Part shown: in pieces, positions 23,888-34,338 of the stretch
Layout: each line of letters begins with the position of its first letter
Numbering within the stretch: position 1 is the stretch's first letter
Assembly: GCA_910592005.1 (NCBI GenBank)
Contig: CAJVPP010000308.1
Coordinates: 1 to 36,556, forward strand
DNA from: Funneliformis mosseae
Lineage: Eukaryota > Glomeromycota > Glomeromycetes > Glomerales > Glomeraceae
Reading direction: 5' to 3'
Length of the DNA stretch: 36,556 bases
The notes under the pieces: generated by a model
Databases searched by the model: none
Told to the model about the DNA's origin: nothing
What the model saw: the letters and a program-made list of their open reading frames with translations, nothing else
Program-made: the position numbers and the translations under genes

Positions 23888-24258
23888 TCTTTTAAAAGAA
23901 GAGCTGCGGTTTAAAATGAATAGATTTGGGAGATAGATAATTTAAAATATCTATAATTTCCAAAAGTGGTATACCATATTATAAATCAAAACGTCTAATA
24001 AATAATTTTCCCTTTGACGATTTAGATTTAGATCTGACGCCCATGTTTGAATCGCGTGTATGTTGTTTCATGATAATCTTTAATATTATATCCAATTATA
24101 CCTCTTTATATTTGAATATGATCATGCGTTAATTTCGGTTTTGTGTAATATATATTTATATAAAAATACTGTAGATGCAGACATCAATTTTTTTTCCTTG
24201 ATTTTACGTCGCGTAATATATATTAGTGAATTTTAAAGTGTGATATCGACTTTTTAAA
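23888..24258. other. Short spacer between PIG-S and the transacylase gene
   Basis: 371 bases on the same strand, AT-rich, holding the 3' end of PIG-S and the promoter of the next gene. Nothing else is seen. Confidence 0.5.
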
Positions 24259-26300
24259 ATGTTTGTTCGTTATACATTAGACTTTCTTCGTATTCATAGT
24301 CGAAATTTTTCTTATCGACTTAACGCAATTCCTGTACGGACATATACCGTAAGTTTGCTTGATTTCATTTGCTCGACCCAATATTATTTGTTTCCTTTTA
24401 ATCACACGCCCATTTTCTGTTTTTCTTTAATTTTCTAGAATTTAACGGGAATTGTTAAACCTCGTTGCGCAATTTTGTTTCCAGGTAAGCAATTGTACTT
24501 GTATAACAGAGCTGATATTTTTGTCTTGCTCTAAAAAATCAAATATCTGTTTCTTTTTTTTTTCTTAGTTATATTTTTCATGAATTCATTAAGAAGCTTA
24601 TAAAGACCAGAAATTTTCTTGCTAGGTGTTATAGGAAAATTATTTTGATTTCAAAAAAAAATTTGAAATATTTTATATAAAATTATTAATTAAACAATAA
24701 TTGAATTCAACCTTAAATATTAATCTTACAGGTCAAGGCGCGCAATATGTTGGAATGGGAAAAGATCTTTACGAGAATTTTGCTTCGGCACGTCAAATTT
24801 TTGATGAGGCTAATGAGGTATTAGGATTTGATCTAAAAGAATTAATATTTAATGGAACGCAGGTATGTTCATTTTTTGTTTTTATTATCGTCACCTTTTG
24901 ATCAACCTTTTTATACATTTTAATCATGCGAATTTATACATATTAGAGAGAATTGATGCAGACGGAAAATGCGCAACCCGCAATATTAACAACATCTTTG
25001 GCCATTCTTCGTATATTAGAGGTAATTTGTGATATTGTTATGATTTCACGTAAATGAATGCTAATTATTGAAAAAATTTTTTTCTTGATTTGATTTTAGA
25101 GTGAATTCGGTTTTGATGTCGAATCCGCTTGCACTTTTGCGCTTGGTCATTCATTAGGGGAGTATACAGCTCTCGTTGCTACAAAATCATTATCCTTACA
25201 TGATGCTATCAAGCTTGTGGTAGGTTATGTACAGATAAATTTAACTTTATCGAGAGCATTTACTTATTTCGTTTTATTTATAGAGATTACGCGGAGAATC
25301 CATGACAAAAGCCGTTTCAAAATTGAAAGTTAAAACAGCCATGTCAGCATTGATTGTACGAGAAGAGAATTTAGCAGAGATAGAAGATACGATAGAACAA
25401 CTTAATTTATCTTTGCCTGAAGGTGAAGTAGTAGAACTGGCAAATATTAATAGTGTAAGTGTAACTATACAATCTTCATAATGATAGTTTTCATTGAAAG
25501 TATAAAATTTTATTAACTATTTTAATTTACAGTCGTTTCAAGTGCGTATTTTTATGAGCCGTATTTTCCTTGAAGTAAATGAAATTATTTAATAAACATT
25601 TATTCCATGACAGGCTGTGATAAGTGGTACCAAAAACGCTGTTGACTATGCATCAGAAGTACTACAATCTAATCATCTTGCAGCGAGAGCTTTGGACCTT
25701 CCTGTATCGTAAGAAATCATTTATCAATTTTGACATTTATTATTGAGTTTGAAGCAATTTTTTAAATTTTTTTTTTTTTTTTTTGTTAGTGCACCATTCC
25801 ATTGTAAGCTGATGCAACCAGCTGCCGACATGATGAAAGCATCACTTCAAAATATAACATTCAATAATCCAGTTATTGATGTCATATCAAATGTGATGGC
25901 TAGCCCGGTAATGATATTTTTGAATTAATTTTTATGCCATTAATTATTACTTATTCTTTTTTATTGTTATTGGTAGATAAATTCCATCACTGAAATACCT
26001 CGTTTGTTAGAAAAACAAGTTACTGCAACTGTTCAATGGCAAAAGAGCATAAAATTCTGTAAAGAGAGAGAGATTAATAATTTTATTGTAATTGGGCCCG
26101 CTAGAGTTCTAGCTAATATATTGAAAAAAGAATACCCAATGGATCGTGTTAGGTTAGACGGTGCTTTATGATTACGGCTTTTGTTTTTTATTTATTGTTG
26201 TTGATAATTTATTTGTTTGTTTATTAGACCTCTTACTACCGTTCAAGATATACAACTAAATTCGGAAGATTTAAAGATTAAGCAACTGAGCACTACATAA
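24259..26300 (+). CDS. MCT1: Mitochondrial malonyl-CoA:ACP transacylase, eleven exons
   Basis: Exons 24259-24348, 24439-24484, 24732-24862, 24947-25021, 25100-25219, 25284-25454, 25533-25541, 25614-25708, 25790-25907, 25977-26152 and 26228-26300 give 367 aa with consistent phases. The enzyme moves malonyl groups from CoA to acyl carrier protein in type II fatty-acid synthesis. Motifs in order: FPGQGAQ (44-50), QPAIL (99-103), GHSLGE with nucleophile Ser132 (130-135), LRGESM with Arg157 that should bind the malonyl carboxylate, ISGTKNAV, and APFHC with catalytic His250. The first 30 residues are rich in Arg and Ser/Thr and lack acidic residues except one Asp, fitting a mitochondrial presequence. 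Exon 7 is only 9 bases (Ser-Phe-Gln), needed to keep the NSSFQAVISGT block together. The gene converges on the CsbD-like gene. Confidence 0.92.
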
Positions 26301-26943
26301 TGTGTAAGTTCATACGTTCTTTTGTATTTTTGTTGCGTTTACTTAATAAAATTCATTTATATTATTATAGAAATTGATTGATCCCGATTTTGTAACGACG
26401 AATTAATTTATGTAGCATTGATAAGAGATATATATTATCCTTATATACAGTAAGGATAGAAATTTTTTTAAAAAAAACCTATTTTTATTAAATAAATTTA
26501 TAAATATTATATAGATGCTATTATTATATGTACGTGTAAATTGCATCGTAGTCAGTTTTATAAATAGATATAACTGTGAAGCTTCCTAAATTTTTTTATT
26601 TTATTTTATTTTATTTGTTTAACCAACCATTTAAAAAGGTTCTTATAAAATTAAATTATTGACCGTTGATGATTTCAATATAAAAATTTAGTTTTATTTA
26701 TAACAATTTATAACAACGCTGATCACCGAAATTCGAACTTAAACAGTGTGATTATATCATAATACGTCAATCAAAAAGTTTATTTTCCGAGAATCAAAAA
26801 TTATGAACTTTATTGCATCAAAAAAATGAAAAAAAAAATTCGTTGGGAAACATATAAATTATTCTTAACGAAATTTAATTTGAAAAAGAAAATTAAAAAA
26901 AGTTCAGACTAAATAATAGGGCTAGGATAAAAGGGGCGACGAT
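26301..26943. other. Convergent 3' spacer
   Basis: About 640 AT-rich bases shared by the 3' ends of the transacylase gene (+) and the CsbD-like gene (-). AATAAA-type signals are present on the plus strand (for example near 26343). No gene. Confidence 0.5.
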
Positions 26944-27401
26944 TTACTTGTTGATCTCTTTTTTTGCTTCGCCAGCATTTTTTTTGATCTTGCCTTCTCC
27001 TTGCATCTGTTCATTACCGAGAGCTTTACCAGTGGTTTCTAGAAGTTCAAAATCAAACATTAGTATATTTATGTAAAAGATTAAAAAATGGTATTTTGCA
27101 TTTTAAATATAAACCTTTCAAGCCTCCGGTTGTTTTATCTTTGTAACCTTCTGCTTGTCCCTGAACTTGTGCAGCTTTGTATTCACCTTCACCTAAAAAA
27201 TAACGAAGGAAATCATAAATTACACTTTGTATTATAGATCAAGTTGTGATATCAAAAAAAATTTTAATTACCTTCGGCTTTCTTTGCTTTTCCTTCGGCT
27301 TTCATTTGTTCATTGCCTAACGTATTACCTACGGTTTCTTTTGCAGCACCTTGGTAGTATTTAGTATTACCAGAAATTTTGGATGGTTCGTTTGAAGACA
27401 T
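26944..27401 (-). CDS. CsbD-like small stress-response protein, three exons
   Basis: Minus-strand exons 27401-27272, 27192-27115 and 27038-26944 give 100 aa. The protein is hydrophilic, rich in Gly, Lys, Glu and Ala, with two related CsbD-type units: one around GNTLGNEQMKAEGKAKKAEG (28-44 region) and one around GKALGNEQMQGEGKIKKNAG near the C-terminus. The linker is rich in Gln/Gly (AAQVQGQAEGYKDKT). CsbD-like proteins are small, probably helical or disordered proteins induced by general stress in bacteria and found in many fungi; the molecular role is unknown. All three exons end or start in the same phase, which fits growth by exon duplication. A TATA box and pyrimidine tract upstream suggest strong expression. 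Confidence 0.85.
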
Positions 27402-27521
27402 GATGATTAATTTGTTGATTGTTTTAAAAAAAGTGGTTTTGTGTTTTTCTTTTGTTTATTTGATCAAATTGATTAAATATTTGAGTTCGAGTTGAAAAAA
27501 AAAAAGGAAAGTTTTGTAGCG

Positions 27522-27529
27522 TATTTATA
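27522..27529 (-). promoter_or_regulatory. TATA box of the CsbD-like gene
   Basis: On the minus strand TATAAATA lies about 121 bases upstream of the ATG at 27401. A C/T-rich tract (about 27495-27507) and an A/C-rich leader ending AACAAATTAATCATC come next. This layout is common in highly expressed fungal genes; inferred from sequence only. Confidence 0.5.
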
Positions 27530-28300
27530 ATATTTCATGGTCGTAGCAATCTTGATGTCATGATAACGTATGTAGTATTTTTCGTGAAAGAAAGAATATA
27601 TAACTACGAAATTTACATTTTATTGTGATGGAACTATTTGCGAATGATGATCAATTTTTTCATCATCATTACAAGATTTACAGGTGAAATAAAGGATGCG
27701 CCAAATAAAATTGGTAATTATGACGAATATATAAATCATCACATAAGGTGTCAAATGAAAATAATTGTGTTGTTTATTCTTTAATAGGAAAACTCTCATA
27801 CTAATTAATGAGGTATGACAAGATCGACACGAGCTGTGTCGATGGGACGTCATTATGATCCAAATTTTAATCATCACCAATCACAAAAGTCGTTCCTTTT
27901 TGATATTACCAAGTCAAAATTAAATACCTAAAATCTTTTAATTAATAAAATCTAAAGTTGGGTTCCTGTTTCTACGCGTTGTAAACGTGTCATATTCATA
28001 TTATTATTATTTTTTTTGGCGTAATATGTGAACCAATACAGCAACGAAAAATAATTTCAAAGTTAAAAATATCTTTTTACAACTAACATTTCGAAAAATG
28101 AAAAGAAATTTTCTTTCTGTAGAATTTAATAACATAGCGAGCATTTAATAATAAATATCTAATTGCTTTGTATTTTCACATAATGGATATCTTTTTTATA
28201 AAATTTATTTTATTTTTTGTGATATTACGGAGTTTATATGAAAAATTAACTTATCCAATAATATATATTTTAAAGCTAATAAATAAAACGATAAATTTTT
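27530..28300. other. Intergenic, no gene seen
   Basis: AT-rich. The minus frame at 27620-27880 gives His/Ile/Cys-rich sequence without a domain and is not called. Confidence 0.45.
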
Positions 28301-28302
28301 TA

Positions 28303-28869
28303 TAAATTTTATCAGCTGTAATTTTTGAAATTAGTTCTTCTGATCCTTGCGGTTAATTTTTGAATAGCATTTAGTATCTAAAGTGGTTGACGAAAGGGAT
28401 CTTTTTTTATTCTTGCAGTATTAATGATTGTGCTTACATCTGAAGATGTATTTATCATTAAAATTTGCAATAGCTTGAGATATATAGTTTTTTCGCAATA
28501 ATATTGATAGCATGGATATATTTGAGGAGGCATTAAATCTTGCTTTTTCATTGGATAAAGCAATTCGTCTTTTAAGAATATATTAATTAGTTTGTTAAGA
28601 TTTTTTTTTCAGTAGGTTTTTTTCAAAAGTAAAATTCGCCTAAAATAAAATCATGTTATTAAGCTTGTAAAACCTTTTTTCATGGTTTCTTCCATTTTTT
28701 TTAAAAATAATGACGAAAAAGAGGACGATAATAAACTTTCCTTTAATAATTTTAAGTTTAACCACACGATAATATCGTTATAGTGCTTTGCAACGATTGA
28801 TATCAAAATTATAGTGGCTAAATCTGACTGGATCACAATTTTTGAATATTTATCGTTACAAAACATCAT
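28303..28869 (-). pseudogene. Unrecognised open frame broken by three stops
   Basis: One minus-strand frame runs from ATG 28869 to about 28303 with only three in-frame stops (two TGA, one TAG) in nearly 190 codons. In sequence this AT-rich, random DNA should give roughly fifteen. The first part reads MMFCNDKYSKIVIQSDLA and the later part includes TSSDVSTIINTARIKKDPFR and LNAIQKLTARIRRTNFKNYS. The two TGA codons would fit decayed Trp codons. I do not recognise the family. It may be a young pseudogene, or exons separated by introns I could not place. Confidence 0.4.
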
Positions 28870-29223
28870 AACTTATAAATACCTAAATTAACAATAATTT
28901 TATATAATTTTAGATAAATAGAGATTTTTATATTTAATAGTAATTTTTTGCGAGACTTTCATAATTATTGTACCACTTCGTTTAGATTGTGATACCTAAA
29001 GTGACTATATAACTAAAATTTTAATCCGATTTAAAGCCTGTAATCAGATTTTTAATATATTTAAATTTGAGTATTACTTAATTTGTGACTTTTAAAATAT
29101 TTCACTTGCAATTTTTCGTGGTAATATAATAAAGTTATGATCATATGACGCGTCTTATACACATAAGTAAATTTAAATCAGTAGTTAATATGTACGACTT
29201 TCTTTTATTTTTTTAAATATGTT

Positions 29224-30232
29224 ATGAAGACAATTCCACTTCACCGAAGGGAATGTATTTTTGCCCTTATCCAAGAAGGTTTACCAAGTCATATAATTGT
29301 TTTCACAAAAATATAAGTCATGCTTTTGTAATAAGAATCAACAAAGAAAAGAAGAAACAGGCAGCTTTGATGTTATTCCAAAACTAGGCTACCCAAGAAT
29401 ACTTACAGAACATCATGATAGAAATATTGCCAGGTTTATTAAGTCAGGTGAATGTATAAATGCTATTCAAATTCAAAAATCTTTAATTTTCAATGAAAAT
29501 ATTGTATTTTACCAAATACTATTAGATGCTCATTGAAAAGGCAAAGTTTTATAGCTAGAATTAAAAAAATATTACTTCTAAAGAGACATAGAAAAATCCA
29601 AAAAAAATTGCTAAAAAATATAAGAATTGAACTATAGAAGATTAATGAAAAGTAGTGTGATCAGATGAGAGTAAATTCTTAATTTTTAGTTTGAATGAGA
29701 AAAAGTGATATTAGCAAGTTCTAAATTTACCTTTGTAACTATAATATATTAAATTAACTATAACGTTTAGTAGAGATTTTATAATAATATAAGTTATATA
29801 AGTTCATTTGATATTGGAAAATATTGTAAAATTAATAGAAATAAATGGAAAGCTATATAAAGAAATTTTAGAAGATGAGTTTTTAGGGACCCTGGATGCA
29901 TGTAATTTGAATATAAATGATATTATTTTCTAACAGAATAATAACTCAAAATATACAATAAAAAAATATATAAATGGTTTGATAATAATAATATTGAAAT
30001 TTTAGATTGGCTAACACAATCATTAGACTTAAATCTTATTGAACATTTGTAAAATGAAATTAATCATTATTTACAATAACTTCTTGATAATATTACTAGT
30101 GCAATAAATTTGTGAAATAAGATATAATTAATATAGAATCAAATTGATATTGATTTTTATTTAAAGCTAATTGATACTTTATCATAACAAATTAAATATA
30201 TATTTAAGACTAATAAAAGATATATGAGATAG
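29224..30232 (+). pseudogene. Decayed Tc1/mariner transposase
   Basis: Translation in shifting frames gives a recognisable Tc1-type transposase. The N-terminal helix-turn-helix part starts with MKTIPLHRRECIFALIQEGL. It continues through QQRKEETGSFDVIPKLGYPR (29339-29398) and GECINAIQIQKS, then IRCSLKRQSFIARIKK. The DDE core has SDESKF at 29661-29678, preceded by TGA (29658) where the family has Trp. Further on, KWFDNNNIEI (29972 on) leads into LTQSLDLNLIEHL, the decayed WPAQSPDLNPIEHLW block (30005-30060), with TAA at 30050 for Trp. The end is near 30232. Many stops and at least three frameshifts make it inactive. Terminal inverted repeats are not clear; 29145-29165 and 30286-30310 show only weak inverted similarity. 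Confidence 0.8.
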
Positions 30233-31536
30233 TAACAGTTTTGTTAAAAAAATTTGAAAAATTTATGTTTTTAATTTTATTTATTATGTGTCAGAAGTCT
30301 TGTACTATAAAATTAGTTATAAAAGAATTTTTTTTTAAATTATAAATAAAAGAAATTTAAATTTAAATATATTATAAAAAAAGACTGAATAATACATTAA
30401 ATAAATTTTGATCATTAAATTTTAATTTATTATGATCTAAAAATTATAAATAAAGTAGTATAATAATTATAGAAGTTACTGTATAATTTAACATAATTAA
30501 TATAATTACAAAGAATTTTAAAAGTTTATATTATATACTTTTTTATGTAACATTTACCAAAATTTTAATAAGACAAATAAATAATTAATAAAATTTATTT
30601 CTATAATTTAAGTATATTCTACTAAGATTCTATTATTTAGTTAATTTATAATTTGTATCTATTACTATTTAAATTTATTAAATTATACTTTTAGATTATT
30701 TTTTTGTAAAATTAACTTTTAAAGATTTTGTTTTATTATTAAAAAATGTTTTTTTTAACTTTAAAGATTTATTTTATAAATTATTGATTAGAATAAGATT
30801 AAAACCTTAGATAGTTCATTGAATTTCTTTTTTATATTTTACTATCAATTATTTAAATTGATTATAATTTGAAGTTATAAAGTTAGATTATATAAAATAT
30901 GACTTTATAAAAATAAATCCAATAATTTTTGCAATTTTTATATAAAAATGTTTAAAATTTGTTTCATATTTAATAATATCTTCATTATAAAATAATAACA
31001 TGATAAATGTAAAAGGTTACAAATATTGATAATCTGATTGAATTATCATAATAAATATTTTTATTTATTAGTTTAATAAGAATTTATTTATTGTTAAAGC
31101 CATTTTTATTAATAAATATTTAATAAAGCTGCATAAAACATGTTTGTATAAACTTTTTGATCGATTTATTATTATACATTTTAGTTTTATATTATTCATT
31201 ATTATATATAAAGGAATGTGATTTTTCAATAAATGTAAAATAGAAGAAAGATTATTTTGGTATTAGTTTTCCTTTTATATTTTCATTCAAATTCTCTTAT
31301 CCCTTAAATGGTAAGTAAAGATTTTCATCCTGTTTTATTAATAAAAACGATTTTCCGAACTTGTTGATTATTAATTAATTTCTGTACGAGAGTCACAGAT
31401 AAATTGCCTAGTTGTTATGTGTTATACGAAATAAAACACGGCTAATTAATCATATTATGATTTATCCGATATTTGATAACGGATATATAGTCCATATGAA
31501 AAGGTTCTCGCACTTTAATCTTAAAATTTGCTAAAT
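30233..31536. other. AT-rich spacer, no gene seen
   Basis: Very AT-rich to about 31250, then more balanced for the last 280 bases, which are the likely promoter and leader of the channel gene. No clear TATA placement can be argued. Confidence 0.5.
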
Positions 31537-33600
31537 ATGAATGACGATATAGAAAATTCGAAAGTTTTTCTTGTGAAAAAGAAAGAAAATGACGCCCATA
31601 AAAAATTTTTTGATGATTTAGAAGAAAAAAGTAAATGCAAAGTTGATGAAAATATGATAATTAATACTTTGGAAAATTGCAATGACAACGAAGAAATTCA
31701 GTCACTTGAAAATCTAGTACACCAATTAGCTAATTCCAAAGTCGTGGAATTACCATACTATGGTTCTTTAAAAAAACTTATTGACTTGAAAGATGAAAAG
31801 TCAATTATGGAGTTTTTTGATTATTGTGCGAAAGTGTGCATCGAAGAAGAAAAACTTGAGCTCATGTGCGAAGTTATTGTTCTACTCCAAGAATTCATTG
31901 ATATACCCTTCTACAAGAGTCCGGTGGCCAGGCTTATAAAACAGCTCACTTACGTTAAGGTTCCATTAAAATGGTGTAAATTAAGAGAATACCAATCAAT
32001 AAACGAAAATCTTTATGGTTACAAGATTCATAATCCAAAGTTGTCCAAATTTGACAGGTTAGATCATACATTCCTTTTCAATTTCGTTATACTGCGCATT
32101 AATCGCGATTTGTATTATTGTACGAATAAAGGTATCAAACAATCCCTCAACACTTTGCCACGATGTGCTATTTACCATTTCCCGGCCTATGCAGTTATCC
32201 GGAGGACCCTACTGTGTTCAATGCCTTATTTCCACATAAAATAAGTCCCTTTGCAAAATTCATAATCACCTATCCCGACGAAATATTTCAAGCTTCTCAT
32301 GCTTCCTCTGAAATAATTGATTCTCCAGCTTTTCACGCCATTATCAAGTTTAAGTGGCGTAACTTTGCGTGTAAACGTTTCTTTGTGATTTTTGCGTCTT
32401 ATCTCTTTCACTTTGGCTTTTTTTATGGAGCGATTTTCTCAAAAATCATGAATCTACGGATTATAAGCACTATCTTGGGAGGATTTCTAACAATCTGCAT
32501 AATCCGATATTCTTTTATAATGTATTTGAACGGTGCCGGTGCCAGGTTTTTTTCTCCTACAATGTTTCTTACATTCGCAGGGATTGTCCTACCTGTTGTT
32601 ACTCTATTCCTGGGGATCGTCCAAAACGAAAATAAAATACTCCCTATTCTCCAAGCTTTATCAATCGGTTTCCTTTGGATTGGTGCAATCCAATTTTTAG
32701 TTGCCTTTAGGAGAATCGGAATTTTCATCATTGGTAAGTTTTCACAAATCTATCTAATAAAAGGTTTAATAACTTATTAACCTTGTATACCGTGCAGTCG
32801 TTGCACATGTTTGTAGAGAGATTTTGTGGCTACTTATCTATTTAGGCTTAGTTATATTCGCTTCTGCCCACGGATTAGTGGTTTATTCCTATAAAATAAT
32901 CGAAGAAGAAAATGTGACTGATGTTGAAACTAATGCAAAGCTTGGGAAGTTTAAAGAACTTACTCATTATACCAATTCACTCAATGCTTATTGGGCGGGG
33001 TTTCTGAGTGATTACAGTTTATGGCCAGAAGGAGATCCCTTTATATATATCGCAAAGGTTGCATACTCACTCTTTATAACTGTCGTAATCCTGAACATTA
33101 TGAGTACGTACTGTCCTTTATGTTTGCATTCAGCAATTTCTTTCTAACAACTTTTTCGCCGCCAGTTGCACTTGTAAATAATGTCTATACAGAAGTACTT
33201 AATCGTGCACACACTGAATGGACCATGGTACGGGCACAAATGATTGTCATCATTGAACTCGCTACAATGACGCCATCTAATCGTCAAAATAGGTATACAC
33301 GTCTTGTAAAATAATAATACAGTTCGTGCCAATATTCCTACTCATATATTAACCTGGTTCATTGATTTGTTTATTCATACACAATAAAGGGATTATTTTC
33401 CTTGGACCATATTTTATAAAGCTTTCACTGAAGATGTTGAAAGTTGGCACCAAAAGCTCGAAACAGATAATATCACAGTTTCACGGAATAAAATCCAGAG
33501 TTTAGATGAAATGGCAGATGAAATAGCCAAAATGAAAGATGGTGCGATAAAAACAAAAATGACAGATAAATTAAATGAATTGAGGCAAATCTTCTCATGA
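31537..33600 (+). CDS. TRP-like cation channel (ion-transport domain), frame break near 32180
   Basis: Exons: 31537 to 32733 (with a frame change), 32798-33103, 33166-33292 and 33390-33600; about 613 aa if the frame change is a lost base, 585 aa if it is an intron. The N-terminal 200 residues are charged and helical with no clear domain. Six hydrophobic segments follow: S1 32379-32438, S2 32463-32525, S3 32559-32621, S4 32649-32711, S5 about 32806-32880 and S6 33050-33103 continuing as ILNIMIALVNN across the splice. The S5-S6 loop contains SLNAYWAGFLSDYSLWPEGD, placed as a pore helix. The C-terminus is a Lys/Glu-rich coiled coil. Topology and the S6 sequence fit the expanded TRP-like channel family of Glomeromycotina, usually longer with extra N-terminal repeats. 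The upstream frame (to ...CAIYHF) and downstream frame (GLCSYPEDPTVF...) meet at 32178-32186. The ion and localisation are unknown. Confidence 0.72.
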
Positions 33601-34197
33601 AGAATCAGACTAAAGAACCGAAACAATCAATTCTTTATTAAGTGGTCGTCCCCTATGAGTCAGTTAATGCGTTTTGAGTTTTCCTAGGAATAAACCAAAC
33701 GTATATCATTTATTAAATATTCATTCCTCAAGCAGTAAAATTAGGTAATATGTCCTATCGCATTTATAAATTATATTAATGGATTTTCGCTTTTATCAAC
33801 TTTTCGGAAAACATGGCATTTTTTGGGTTAATATTTTTTTTTCAGTAATGAATATTTCCCGAAAAAAATTTCGTATTTATGGAATCATAGCCGTGTGGTT
33901 TTATTTATAATAAAAAAAAAAAGATTATATAAAAAAAATTACTATTGAACATGCAATTAAGAGAATGGTTAGAATCGCCGAATTGGCATAAAGAAAGATA
34001 TTTAATGACCCTTGTTAATAATTTTGAAGAAAATAATAAACGTTTCTTTTATAGTATAGTTTAATAAGTTAATAATTATCTTATAAAATATTTTAATATA
34101 TAACAGTATACTAAAAGGCATAAATTTCTCTAGTTTTATACATATTTTTATGTTGTATAATATTAAAATTACATATTTTATTTTTTATTGACATTTT
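33601..34197. other. Spacer with one short orphan frame
   Basis: Mostly AT-rich. A 37-codon frame at 33951-34064 starts MQLREWLESPNWHKERY and has better codon quality than its surroundings. It may be a remnant exon of an unknown gene, but nothing flanking supports it. Confidence 0.25.
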
Positions 34198-34338
34198 GAC
34201 CAATCAAAATGTGCGATAAGCCACATGACTTTAACAGAACATAATGCTACTGATATTATTGTTTTCAAGTAGGATCCGGAGCCGGGCTCGAATTACTACT
34301 ATAATTCAAGCTGGTCAGCTTGAATTACAGTAGTAATT
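34198..34338. repeat. Palindromic repeat, copy B, with near-perfect 23-bp arms
   Basis: 34291-34313 and 34316-34338 are inverted arms of 23 bases with one mismatch and a 2-base centre (GT). GACCAATCAAAA at 34198-34209 precedes it, as at 17541. The arms share TAATTCRAGCTGG with copy A at 17594-17652. It would form a strong hairpin or cruciform. Confidence 0.7.

Noticed and set aside
32226..32731. Minus-strand frames opposite the channel gene
   Set aside because: They lie opposite strongly hydrophobic coding sequence and have no features of their own.
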